From: Qipengyuania profundimaris | GTDB taxonomy: Bacteria > Pseudomonadota > Alphaproteobacteria > Sphingomonadales > Sphingomonadaceae | Assembly: GCF_030717945.1 (NCBI RefSeq) | Contig: NZ_JAVAIM010000001.1 | Coordinates: 619,131-683,130, forward strand | Direction: 5' to 3' | Length of the DNA stretch: 64,000 bases | Part shown: one piece after another, positions 51,997 through 60,903 of the stretch | Numbering within the stretch: the stretch's first letter is position 1 | Layout of the letters: every line of letters begins with the position of its first letter | Notes under the pieces: generated by a model | Database searches by the model: none | What the model was told of the DNA's origin: nothing | What the model saw: the letters and a program-made list of their open reading frames with translations, nothing else | Made by a program: the position numbers and the translations under genes

Positions 51997-53415
51997 ATGA
52001 AATTCACCCATGACGTTATCGTGATCGGCGGCGGCGCCGCGGGCCTCACCGCTGCAGGCGGATGCGCGCTGTTCGGCCTCGATGTGGCGCTTATCGAGGG
52101 CCACAAGATGGGCGGCGAGTGTCTCAATAACGGCTGCGTTCCCTCCAAGGCGCTGATCTCTGCCGCCAAACGTGCGGCCGAAGCGCGCGAGGAAAAGCGG
52201 TTCGGGGTGACGCTGGCTGCCCCGCAGGTGGAGTGGTCCGGCGTTCACAAGCACATCCACGATGCAATCGCCGGGATCGAGCATCACGATTCGAAGGAAA
52301 CCTTCGAGGAAATGGGCTGCGAAGTGTTCCTTGGCACCGCCCGGATTACCGGCAAGCAGACCGTCGAGGTTGCAGGACGCACCTTGCGCGCGCCGCGGAT
52401 CGTCATCGCGACCGGCTCGGCCCCTTTGGTGCCGCCGATCGAGGGTATCGACACCGTACCCTATCTAACCAACGAAAACCTCTTCGACCTGACCGAACAA
52501 CCCGGCCATCTGATCATCATCGGCGGCGGGGTCATCGGCATGGAAATGGCGCAGAGCTTTCGCCGCCTTGGCAGCGAGGTGACGGTGATCGAACCGGGGG
52601 AGCCGATGGGCCGCGACGATCCGGAGTCGGTCGCTGTCGTGGTCGATGTCATGACGTCGGAGGGCGTGCGCTTCGTGAAAGGCTCGGCCACGAAGGTAGA
52701 AGGCGGCGAGGGCAGCGTGACGGTGCATACCGACAGTTGCGAGACGATCACCGGCAGCCATCTGCTGGTCGCCGTCGGTCGTACGGCGCGCGTTTCCGGC
52801 TTCGGTGCCGAGGAGATCGGAATCGCAACCGGCAAGAACGGCTTCAAGACCGACGAGCGCCGCCGCACTTCGGTGAAGGGCATCTACGCCATCGGCGATT
52901 GCCGCGAAGGGCCGCGGCTGACGCATGTTTCGGGTTACGAGGGCTCCAACGTGGCGCTGGAAATCGTCACCGGCTTGCCGACCAAGGTCGATTTCAGCGC
53001 GCTGCCGTGGTGCACCTATACCGAGCCCGAAGTCGCGCAGATCGGCCTGACCGAGGCGGAGGCGCGCGACAAACATGGCGATGCCGTGACCGTCGTGAAG
53101 GAAGAGTTTTCCGAGAACGAGCGTGCCATCGCGGAAGGTTATACCAAGGGGCACATGAAGATGGTGCTGAAGGGCAAGAAGGTTCTCGGCGTCAGCATCG
53201 TCGGCAAGAATGCGGGCGAATTGCTGCTGCCCTTCACCCAGACGATCAGCGGCAAGAGCAGCACTTTCGCGCTCGGCAGTGCGATCATCAGCTATCCGAC
53301 GCGCAGCGAGATTTCCAAGGCGGCGGCCTTCAGCGCATGGGAGCCAACTGTGTTCGGCAGCCTGCCGAAGAAATACGCCGGCTTCGTCGCCAAGATGCGG
53401 CGCACCTTCGCCTGA
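51997..53415 (+). CDS. FAD-dependent pyridine nucleotide-disulfide oxidoreductase
   Basis: 472 aa. FAD motif VIVIGGGAAGLTAAGGCALF; redox-active disulfide GGECLNNGCVPSKALI; NAD-binding motif LIIIGGGVIGMEMAQSFRRL; second FAD motif ATGSAPLV; and a C-terminal dimerisation domain. The layout is that of dihydrolipoamide dehydrogenase or mercuric reductase-like proteins, without the N-terminal HMA domain of MerA and without the usual dehydrogenase complex genes nearby. It is coupled to the radical SAM gene (TGATG). Confidence 0.9.
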   Translation: MKFTHDVIVIGGGAAGLTAAGGCALFGLDVALIEGHKMGGECLNNGCVPSKALISAAKRAAEAREEKRFGVTLAAPQVEWSGVHKHIHDAIAGIEHHDSKETFEEMGCEVFLGTARITGKQTVEVAGRTLRAPRIVIATGSAPLVPPIEGIDTVPYLTNENLFDLTEQPGHLIIIGGGVIGMEMAQSFRRLGSEVTVIEPGEPMGRDDPESVAVVVDVMTSEGVRFVKGSATKVEGGEGSVTVHTDSCETITGSHLLVAVGRTARVSGFGAEEIGIATGKNGFKTDERRRTSVKGIYAIGDCREGPRLTHVSGYEGSNVALEIVTGLPTKVDFSALPWCTYTEPEVAQIGLTEAEARDKHGDAVTVVKEEFSENERAIAEGYTKGHMKMVLKGKKVLGVSIVGKNAGELLLPFTQTISGKSSTFALGSAIISYPTRSEISKAAAFSAWEPTVFGSLPKKYAGFVAKMRRTFA

Positions 53416-54401
53416 TGGCTTCGCGCAGCAAGAGCCGCACCGCGCCGAGCGGGCCGTCGCCTTTTGTCGTGGAGGCCGCGCCGCTGCCACGCGAGAAATT
53501 CAGTGATCCGCGAATAACAGCGGCGGGTGAGACGCGCGCCAGTGTCGCGCTGACCGAACTCGACACGCTGTGGTTCAACACCGGGACGCTGTGCAATCTC
53601 GCCTGCGCGACCTGCTATATAGAAAGCAGCCCGACGAACGATGCACTGGTCTATCTCAGCGCGGACCACGCAGCGCGCTTTCTCGACGAGGCGCAGGCGA
53701 TGGGCGCGCGCGAAATCGGGTTCACCGGCGGCGAGCCGTTCATGAACCCGGACATGCTCCCCATGCTGGAAGATGCGCTGGCGCGAGGCTTCGAGGCGCT
53801 GGTGCTGACCAATGCGATGAAGCCGATGCGACGGCACGAGGCGGCGCTGATCGAGCTGCGCGAACGCTTCGGAGCGAAGCTGACCCTGCGCGTCAGTCTC
53901 GATCATCACAGCAAGGCCGTGCACGAGGCCGAGCGTGGTGCGAGGACGTGGGAGCCCGCTATCGACGGCCTGCGCTGGCTGTCGGAGAACGGATTTTCGA
54001 TTGCGGTCGCCGGTCGGCTGCTGCCGGGCGAAGGGGAGGTCGAGGCGCGCAACGCCTATGCCGCCCTGTTCGACGTCGAGAACATCGCGATCGACCCCCG
54101 CGACCCTGCGCGGCTGGTCCTGTTCCCGGAAATGGACGCAGACAAGGACATTGCCGAGATCACCACCGCCTGCTGGGATATCCTCGGCAAATCGCCCTCC
54201 GACATCATGTGCGCCACCAGCCGCATGATCGTCCACCGCAAAGGCGAAGCTGCGCCGCGCGTGGTCGCCTGCACGCTCATCCCGCATGACCCGGGCTTCG
54301 ATCTCGGCGCGACTCTGGAAGAGTCAAGTCGCGACGTGCCGCTCAACCATCCCCACTGTGCGCGCTTCTGCGTATTAGGCGGAGCGAGCTGTTCGACCTG
54401 A
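53415..54401 (+). CDS. Radical SAM protein
   Basis: 328 aa from ATG 53415. The cluster motif CNLACATC (about residue 59) is the CxxxCxxC that binds [4Fe-4S] and SAM; FTGGEPFMNPDMLPMLEDAL is the GGE motif, followed by a partial TIM barrel. The C-terminal tail has further cysteines (PHCARFCVLGGASCST), which could hold an auxiliary cluster. It is not a good match to ArsS. It may modify a product of the neighbouring glycosyltransferases, but that is inference. Confidence 0.85.
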   Translation: MASRSKSRTAPSGPSPFVVEAAPLPREKFSDPRITAAGETRASVALTELDTLWFNTGTLCNLACATCYIESSPTNDALVYLSADHAARFLDEAQAMGAREIGFTGGEPFMNPDMLPMLEDALARGFEALVLTNAMKPMRRHEAALIELRERFGAKLTLRVSLDHHSKAVHEAERGARTWEPAIDGLRWLSENGFSIAVAGRLLPGEGEVEARNAYAALFDVENIAIDPRDPARLVLFPEMDADKDIAEITTACWDILGKSPSDIMCATSRMIVHRKGEAAPRVVACTLIPHDPGFDLGATLEESSRDVPLNHPHCARFCVLGGASCST

Positions 54402-54450
54402 TCTTTATCGGTTTTCGGACCGAAATCAGTTGCCCGCGCATTAGGCAGGC

Positions 54451-54966
54451 ATGTTCTTCGAAGAAACCTGGCTGGATATAGCCACTCGTGCGGTCGTCCT
54501 CTCGCTTATCGGCATAATTTGGGTCACGCTGGTGATCCGAATGATCGGCTTGCGATCACTTTCGAAGATGACGAACTTCGATTTCGTCGTAACGGTCGCT
54601 TCGGGTTCGCTCCTCGCGGGCGCTGTTCAAGCGAGCGAGTGGCCGGCCTTCGTTCAGACATTGGCCGCTCTGGCGGCGCTCTTCGGGCTGCAATTCATCA
54701 TCGCCAAGCTGCGCCAGCAATCGGAGAACTTCGAACAGGCGATCCAGAACGGGCCGATCTTCCTGATGTGGGAGGGCAAGTTCATCGATAACGCGCTCGA
54801 GACATCGCGCGTCGCTAAGGATGACATCATCGCGAAACTGCGCGAGGCCAACGTGCTGGATATGGGACAAGTGAGGGCGGTCGTGCTCGAGACGACCGGC
54901 GACATATCCGTGCTGCATGGCGACCATCTCGACGACGATCTCGTCGACGGGATCGACCGGCCCTGA
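54451..54966 (+). CDS. DUF421 (YetF/YcaP-like) membrane protein
   Basis: 171 aa with an N-terminal membrane part (ATRAVVLSLIGIIWVTLVIR; NFDFVVTVASGSLLAGAVQ; FVQTLAALAALFGLQFIIAK) and a C-terminal cytoplasmic domain containing NGPIFLMWEGKFIDNALETS and REANVLDMGQVRAVVLETTG, the DUF421 pattern. Its function is not known; related proteins affect envelope or spore properties. It is set apart from its neighbours. Confidence 0.82.
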   Translation: MFFEETWLDIATRAVVLSLIGIIWVTLVIRMIGLRSLSKMTNFDFVVTVASGSLLAGAVQASEWPAFVQTLAALAALFGLQFIIAKLRQQSENFEQAIQNGPIFLMWEGKFIDNALETSRVAKDDIIAKLREANVLDMGQVRAVVLETTGDISVLHGDHLDDDLVDGIDRP

Positions 54967-54970
54967 AGGT

Positions 54971-55660
54971 CTAGAAGCTGCGCTTGTCCAGCCTGCGGGC
55001 CAGTGCGACGCCGCCAGTGATCAGGAACGGCACCAGCACGATGCTGAGGGTCACCTTGGCGATCACCTGCCCGATCAGCAGCGGTGTGATGTCGAACTCG
55101 CCATAGAAGGCAAGTGTCACGAAAATTACCGAATCGATCGCCTGACTTAGCGCACTGGCGATCGCGCCGCGGACCATCAAGCCGATCGTATTGTCCTCGC
55201 CCGAACCGCGCAGGCGCGAGAAGATCCAGACATTGAGCAGGAGCGACACGATGTAAGCCGCAGGCCCGGCCGCCATGATGCGCGGCGTCTGCGCCAGCAC
55301 GGTGTTGAACGCATCGAGGTCTGCGCCGCGAAATTCGACCATGTCCGGGGATGCGGGCAGCGACAGCACGAGGAAGATAAGCAGCGCCGAGACCGCCAAT
55401 GGCAGGAAGCCCCACCACACCAGCTTACGGGCCAATTTCTCGCCATAAAGCTGGGCGATCGTGCTGGAGATGACCACCAGCCCGAGGAAGGCGAAGATGC
55501 CCGATTCCACTGCCAGTTGGGTCGGCCACAGCTGCACCTGCTTGAAGGCCAGCACGCCGGCGATCACCGTCAGCCCGCCGTAAAGTACGAGATAAACGAA
55601 CTGGCCGAGTGGGATCGAGGCTGCGGCTACGCGTTCCTGATGGGCAGGCTGGTCGGTCAT
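54971..55660 (-). CDS. Queuosine precursor transporter (YhhQ family)
   Basis: 229 aa, six hydrophobic segments. It has the family's ISSTIAQLYGEKLARKLVWW and VVISSTIAQLYGE motif and ALSQAIDSVIFVTLAFYG. YhhQ-type proteins import preQ0, preQ1 or queuine for tRNA modification. The start at 55660 is an ATG in the divergent region with the nucleoside transporter gene. The exact substrate cannot be read from sequence. Confidence 0.85.
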   Translation of the reverse strand: MTDQPAHQERVAAASIPLGQFVYLVLYGGLTVIAGVLAFKQVQLWPTQLAVESGIFAFLGLVVISSTIAQLYGEKLARKLVWWGFLPLAVSALLIFLVLSLPASPDMVEFRGADLDAFNTVLAQTPRIMAAGPAAYIVSLLLNVWIFSRLRGSGEDNTIGLMVRGAIASALSQAIDSVIFVTLAFYGEFDITPLLIGQVIAKVTLSIVLVPFLITGGVALARRLDKRSF

Positions 55661-55796
55661 GTGGGGAAAAATCGTCCTTGAAAATCGGGTGACAGCGAAT
55701 GCTGGCTTGAGATGCGAAAATTGACTAAGCGGACCCGCCGCGCAAGGTAGCGGCCAATTTCATCCGCAATTCGTCGCATCGCGAGAGGGGTCCGCA

Positions 55797-57125
55797 GTGC
55801 AGCCCATCCTGATCAATATCGCCGGTATCCTAGCGATCCTGGCGATCGCTTTCCTCCTGTCGACCGGCAAGCGCCGGATCAAGCTGCGTGTCGTCGGCGC
55901 GGCCTTTGCCTTGCAGGCGCTCATGGCGCTGCTGGTGCTGCGGACGCCTTGGGGCGTCGAGGCAATCCAGGCGATGTCCAACGGCGTGATCGCCCTGCTC
56001 GACTATTCCAAGGCGGGCATCACAGCGATCTTCGGTCCGATGGAGGGCAATCCTTTCGCCAATACTTTCGTGATCGCGGCGCTACCGGTGATTATCTTTT
56101 TCGCCGCGCTGGTCTCCATCCTTTACCACTGGGGCATCATGCAGCGGCTGGTGCGCTGGGTGGGCGGCGCGATCGGCTGGATCACCGGGATCAGCAAGGT
56201 CGAGGCGCTGGGCAGCGCAGCGAACATCTTCGTCGGCCAGTCGGAAAGCCCACTGGTGGTGCGGCCCTATCTTGCCGCGCTTACACCCAGCCGCCTGTTC
56301 ACGCTGATGGCAGTCGGCATGGCCGGGGTCGCTGGCACGATCCTCGCCGCCTATGCCAGCTTCATCGGCGCGGAGGCTGTGCCGTTCCTGCTGGCCGCGG
56401 CCTTCATGTCGGCCCCGGGCGGCATCCTGATGGCGAAGATCATTATGCCGGACGACGAGAGCGATCTCGCCCGCAATGCCGCGGAACTGGCCGAGGTCCA
56501 GCTGCCGACCACGCGCATCAGCGCCGAAGGACCGGCTGCCCTGACCGAGAGCGGGAAGCCGCACGAAGTCGAAGTCGCCGAGACGTTCGAGGAAGGGCAC
56601 AAGCCCGCCAATGTGATCGAAGCCGCCGCGCAAGGCACGCAGACCGGCGTGAAGCTCGCCGTGGCGGTGGGCGCGATGGTCATGGTCTTCGTCGCGCTGG
56701 TCGCGCTGGCCAACGGCATTCTCGGCGGGATCGGCGGCTGGTTCGGCTATCCCGATGTCAGTTTTCAGCAGTTGCTCGGCTTCATCTTTGCGCCGGTGAT
56801 GTTCCTGATCGGCATCCCCTGGGAGCAGGCGGGGGCAGCGGGCGGACTGTTCGGCACGAAGATCGTCCTCAACGAATTCGTCGCCTTCATCGAACTCGGC
56901 GCAATGGACGCTACCGTGCTGTCGGACCGCAGCCGCGCGATTGCGACCTTCGCGCTCTGCGGCTTTGCCAATTTCAGCTCGATCGCAATCCAGATGGCAG
57001 TCACCGGCGGCCTTGCCCCGAACCAGCGGCCGGTCATCGCCAAGCTCGGCCTGCGCGCTCTCGCCGCGGGCAGCCTCGCCAATCTGATGAGCGCGGCGCT
57101 GGCGGGACTCTTCCTGCCGTATTAG
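55797..57125 (+). CDS. Concentrative nucleoside transporter (CNT family)
   Basis: 442 aa from GTG 55797 with a strong ribosome site (gagagggg). Several membrane helices; signatures FVGQSESPLVVRPYLAALTP, NEFVAFIELGAMD and CGFANFSSIAIQMAVTGGLA match the NupC/CNT family, which imports nucleosides with H+ or Na+. A charged loop at about 230-275 interrupts the helices. It is followed 10 bases later by a 2-oxoglutarate oxygenase gene, probably cotranscribed. Confidence 0.92.
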   Translation: MQPILINIAGILAILAIAFLLSTGKRRIKLRVVGAAFALQALMALLVLRTPWGVEAIQAMSNGVIALLDYSKAGITAIFGPMEGNPFANTFVIAALPVIIFFAALVSILYHWGIMQRLVRWVGGAIGWITGISKVEALGSAANIFVGQSESPLVVRPYLAALTPSRLFTLMAVGMAGVAGTILAAYASFIGAEAVPFLLAAAFMSAPGGILMAKIIMPDDESDLARNAAELAEVQLPTTRISAEGPAALTESGKPHEVEVAETFEEGHKPANVIEAAAQGTQTGVKLAVAVGAMVMVFVALVALANGILGGIGGWFGYPDVSFQQLLGFIFAPVMFLIGIPWEQAGAAGGLFGTKIVLNEFVAFIELGAMDATVLSDRSRAIATFALCGFANFSSIAIQMAVTGGLAPNQRPVIAKLGLRALAAGSLANLMSAALAGLFLPY

Positions 57126-57135
57126 AGAGCGCGTC

Positions 57136-58077
57136 ATGAGCGAATCGAACACCGACATCGCGGTTGTGTCCCTGGCACAGCCGATCGAAAGCATTGCCGA
57201 CGAACTGGGCCGCAGCTTCGAGGAATACGGCTTCGCCGTCATCCGCGACCATGGCATCCCGCAGGAACTGATCGACCGCGCAGAGGCCCTGTCGAAGGAA
57301 TTCTTCGCGCTGCCCGACGATGTGAAGCGCGCCTACCACATCCCCGGCGGCGGCGGCGCGCGCGGTTATACGCCCTTCGGCACGGAAAAGGCCAAGGATG
57401 CCGAGGTCCACGACCTCAAGGAATTCTGGCATGTCGGACGCGAGCTGCCCGAAGGGCACGCGCTGGCGGAATATATGGCCGACAACGTCTGGCCCGAGGA
57501 AGTCGGCGGCTTCCGCGATACTTTCACCGAGCTCTACGCCGCTTTCGAGGAAGCGGGCGCGCGCGTGCTGCAAGGCATTTCCCTGCATCTCGGGCTGGAC
57601 CGCGACTTCTTCGCGGCCACGGTCGAGGACGGCAATTCGGTGATGCGCCTGCTTCGCTATCCGCCGCTGGAGGGCGAAGAAGCCGAAGGCGCGATCCGCG
57701 CGGCGGCCCATGGCGATATCAACACGATCACGCTGCTGCTGGGCGCCGACGAGGCCGGGCTGGAGCTGCTGACCGCACAGGGCGAGTGGAAAGCCGTCGC
57801 GCCGCCCGAAGGGGCGCTGGTCGTGAACATCGGCGACATGCTCGACCGGCTGACCAACGGCCGGCTACGCTCGACGACTCACCGGGTCGTCAACCCGCGT
57901 GGCGAAGCGGCCTATCGGGCGCGCTATTCGATGCCTTTCTTCCTGCATTTCCGGCCGGACTATGTGATTGAAACCCTGCCGCAATGCATCGATCCGGCGC
58001 GCCCGGACGATCACCCGGAAGCGATATCCAGCCACGACTACCTCATGCAGCGGTTGCGCGAGATCAACCTAGCCTGA
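57136..58077 (+). CDS. 2-oxoglutarate/Fe(II) oxygenase (isopenicillin N synthase-like family)
   Basis: 313 aa. N-terminal DIOX_N region (SFEEYGFAVIRDHGIPQELI). Metal ligands His and Asp in AAHGDINTITLLLG, distal His in RLRSTTHRVVNPRG, and the co-substrate Arg in YRARYSMPFF. The family includes many oxidases and hydroxylases besides isopenicillin N synthase; the reaction is unknown. Context with a nucleoside transporter could suggest nucleobase metabolism, but that is only association. Confidence 0.88.
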   Translation: MSESNTDIAVVSLAQPIESIADELGRSFEEYGFAVIRDHGIPQELIDRAEALSKEFFALPDDVKRAYHIPGGGGARGYTPFGTEKAKDAEVHDLKEFWHVGRELPEGHALAEYMADNVWPEEVGGFRDTFTELYAAFEEAGARVLQGISLHLGLDRDFFAATVEDGNSVMRLLRYPPLEGEEAEGAIRAAAHGDINTITLLLGADEAGLELLTAQGEWKAVAPPEGALVVNIGDMLDRLTNGRLRSTTHRVVNPRGEAAYRARYSMPFFLHFRPDYVIETLPQCIDPARPDDHPEAISSHDYLMQRLREINLA

Positions 58078-58313
58078 TCGATGCTGCACTGCGGCAAGGC
58101 AATAAAATTCACGCGGCGTTGCATTTGCGCAACACAGCGAAGTCTCTGATAAGGCATGCATTTTCTGTCGTTCGCAAGTGCAGCGTAACCGCGCGGCCAC
58201 CACTGTCTTGACTCTGTCACAAAACCAACGCTTTGCGGCAATCAACCCGGACTAGCCGGGCTCCGCTTCTCTCGAGCACAGTTTTGATTTGGACACTTAA
58301 GGGGTCTCCTGAC

Positions 58314-60809
58314 ATGAAGTTCAAGTATCTCCTGGCTGCCTCCGTAGTCAGCACCGCCAGCGCAATGGTCGCCGCACCGGCCGCCGCACAGTCGACCGGT
58401 TCGGTCGAATTCGAAGACGATGTGATCGTCGTTTCCGGCGCCCGCAATCAGGACGTCGGTGGCATCGAAGTCCCCGATACGCCCAAGGCGAAGCAGGAAC
58501 TCAACGAAGAAATCATCCGTCGCCAGCGCCCCGGCCAGACGGTCAACGACATCGTCAACCTCGTCCCCGGCGTCAGCTTCCAGAACAACGACCCCTGGGG
58601 TTCGTCGGGCGGTAGCTTCACCATTCGCGGCTTCAACGACAGCCGTATTTCGCAGACGCTGGACGGGCTGCCGCTGAACGATTCGGGCAACTACGCGCTT
58701 TACACGAACCAGCAGGTCGACCCGGAAGTTCTCGAATCGGTCAACGTCAATCTCGGCGTTACCGATGTCGACAGCCCGACCGCTTCGGCCGTCGGCGGCA
58801 CGATCAACATCCGTACGCGTGAACCCGCCGACGAATTCGGCGTGACTATGACGCTGACCGCTGGCGACACCTTCCCCGAAGGCGACAACATCGGTGTCGA
58901 CCGCCTCTACGGTCGCGGTTTCGTGATGATCGACACCGGCGACATCACCGGCATGGGCACCAAGGCGTTCGCTTCGGCCAGCTACACGACCTACGCCAAC
59001 CCCTTCAACAATTACGGCGAAGTGGAAAAGCAACAGTACAACGGCCGTATCTGGCAGGACATCGGCAGCAATGGCGATTTCGTTGCCGTTGCCGGTCACT
59101 ATAACGAGAACCGCAACAACTTCTTCGGTTCGTTCTTCGTCACCGACATCATCGATGCGATCGAAGCGGGCGACGAGAGCTTCCGCTTCTACAACATCGA
59201 CTATCCCTGCACCGTGGACAGCGTGCCGGGCGTGTTCGAAACGCCGGCGCAGGTTGCAGTCGATGGCTATGTCGATCCCGACGGCGTCAACGGCTGCGGT
59301 GCCGAGTTCGAGCGCCGGTACAATCCGTCTAACACCGGCAACATCCGCGGTTCGTCGCGCTTCACTCTGACCCCGGACCTGATCCTGACGATCGATCCGA
59401 GCTACCAGTACGTGAAGGCCAATGGCGGCGGTAACGAGGAACTGCTCGAAGGTACCCGCGAGTACAACGGCCAGCAGTACACCGGCTTCCTGCGCGGCGG
59501 TTACTACTTCGGCCGTGACCTCAACGGCGACGGCGACATGCTCGACGAGATCAGCGGTTTCGACCCGAGCCAGACCCGTACGCACCGTTTTGGCGTGATC
59601 TCCAACCTCGCGTACGAGATCAATGCCGACCACCGCGTTCGCCTGAGCTACACCTATGACGATGCGAACCACCGTCAGACCGGTCAGACTTCGATTGCTC
59701 GCATCGACGGTGAAATCGTCGACGTCTTCCCGGTCAACGATCCGGTCATCACGGCGGACGGTTTCGAACTGAACAAGCGTAACCGCCAGTCCTATGCGAC
59801 GCTGCATCAGGTCTCGGGCGAATATCGCGGTCGCTTCGGCAACCTCACGACCGTGCTCGGCCTGCGTGCACCGTTCTTCAAGCGCGAGCTGAACCAGCTC
59901 TGCTACACGACCAGTGCTTCGGGCTTCGTCGACTGCTTTGCAAACCAGGATGCCGCTGCTTACGAAGCAGCCAATCCGAATGCAGCACCGCCGATCTCGG
60001 TTACCTACAAGTACGACAAGCTGCTTCCGAACGTGGGCGCCGTGTACGAATTCGGCGATGCGTCGATCTTCGGGAACTATGCCAAGGGCCTCTCGGTCCC
60101 GGGCACGGACGAGCTGTACGACTCGCTCTTCTTCTCGAACAAGACCGACGACTTCCAGCCGGATTCCGAAACCACCGACAGCTTCGACCTCGGCTTCCGG
60201 TATCAGAACGGCCGTGTTCAGGCCCAGATCGCCGGCTGGTACACCAAGTACAGCAACCGCCGTGCCGTGGCTTACGATCCGATCCTCGACGAATCGATCG
60301 CACGTAACCTCGGCCAGGTCGACAAGTACGGTATCGATGGCTCGGTCGCGTTCCAGCCGACCAACAACACGCTGCTCTATGTGTTCGGTTCGATCAACGA
60401 ATCGGAAATCAAGAACGACGTGCAGCTCGGCCTGGACGATGACGGCAACCCGATCTTCGCACCGACTGCCGGCAAGAACGAGAGCGGCACCCCGCTCTGG
60501 TCGGTCGGCGGCCGCGCGCAGGGCTCCTTCGGCCCGGTCGAACTCGGCGTACAGGTCAAGCATACCGGCAAGCGCTGGGTGAACGATGTGAACGACCTGT
60601 CGGTCGGCGGTTACACGCTGGTCGATCTCGACGCGCGCATCCGCCTCGGCGAATACTTCAACGGCCGCGATGCAGCGCTGCAGTTCAACGTCACCAACCT
60701 GTTCGACGAATTCTACGTCGGCGGCTTCGGTGGCGATCTGGACGGCGCCGGTTTCGCGCAGTTGTCGCCGCCGCGTGCAGCCAGCGTGTCGCTGATCCTC
60801 GGCTACTAA
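58314..60809 (+). CDS. TonB-dependent receptor
   Basis: 831 aa from ATG 58314, with a signal peptide (FKYLLAASVVSTASAMVAA). The plug domain includes VNDIVNLVPGVSFQNNDPWG and IRGFNDSRISQTLDGLPL; a long beta-barrel follows and ends in an outer-membrane signal (VSLILGY). Codon use leans to CGT, GTT and AAC more than in neighbours, as in highly expressed genes. It takes up an unidentified ligand at the outer membrane using TonB energy; no signalling extension is seen. A strong terminator follows. Confidence 0.93.
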   Translation: MKFKYLLAASVVSTASAMVAAPAAAQSTGSVEFEDDVIVVSGARNQDVGGIEVPDTPKAKQELNEEIIRRQRPGQTVNDIVNLVPGVSFQNNDPWGSSGGSFTIRGFNDSRISQTLDGLPLNDSGNYALYTNQQVDPEVLESVNVNLGVTDVDSPTASAVGGTINIRTREPADEFGVTMTLTAGDTFPEGDNIGVDRLYGRGFVMIDTGDITGMGTKAFASASYTTYANPFNNYGEVEKQQYNGRIWQDIGSNGDFVAVAGHYNENRNNFFGSFFVTDIIDAIEAGDESFRFYNIDYPCTVDSVPGVFETPAQVAVDGYVDPDGVNGCGAEFERRYNPSNTGNIRGSSRFTLTPDLILTIDPSYQYVKANGGGNEELLEGTREYNGQQYTGFLRGGYYFGRDLNGDGDMLDEISGFDPSQTRTHRFGVISNLAYEINADHRVRLSYTYDDANHRQTGQTSIARIDGEIVDVFPVNDPVITADGFELNKRNRQSYATLHQVSGEYRGRFGNLTTVLGLRAPFFKRELNQLCYTTSASGFVDCFANQDAAAYEAANPNAAPPISVTYKYDKLLPNVGAVYEFGDASIFGNYAKGLSVPGTDELYDSLFFSNKTDDFQPDSETTDSFDLGFRYQNGRVQAQIAGWYTKYSNRRAVAYDPILDESIARNLGQVDKYGIDGSVAFQPTNNTLLYVFGSINESEIKNDVQLGLDDDGNPIFAPTAGKNESGTPLWSVGGRAQGSFGPVELGVQVKHTGKRWVNDVNDLSVGGYTLVDLDARIRLGEYFNGRDAALQFNVTNLFDEFYVGGFGGDLDGAGFAQLSPPRAASVSLILGY

Positions 60810-60855
60810 GCCTATAACGGAACCGGGGCACGCATCCCGGGCCGATATACACTGG

Positions 60856-60889
60856 GGGCGGCCTTCTTTCGGGAAGGCCGCCCTTTTTG
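60856..60889 (+). terminator. Intrinsic terminator of the TonB-dependent receptor gene
   Basis: gggcggcctt (60856-60865) pairs perfectly with aaggccgccc (60874-60883) around an 8-base loop, followed by ttttt (60884-60888). It lies 46 bases after the receptor stop and 15 bases before the end of the convergent kinase gene. Confidence 0.9.
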
Positions 60890-60903
60890 TGTCTCGCGGA
60901 GTT

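Noticed and set aside
53415-54401. ArsS arsenosugar radical SAM identity
   Set aside because: The cluster-binding motif context and C-terminal part differ from ArsS; only the general radical SAM call is supported.
58242-60563. 773-residue antisense frame over the TonB-dependent receptor
   Set aside because: Low-complexity, Val/Ala/Arg/Asp-rich translation with no domains; the receptor is well supported.
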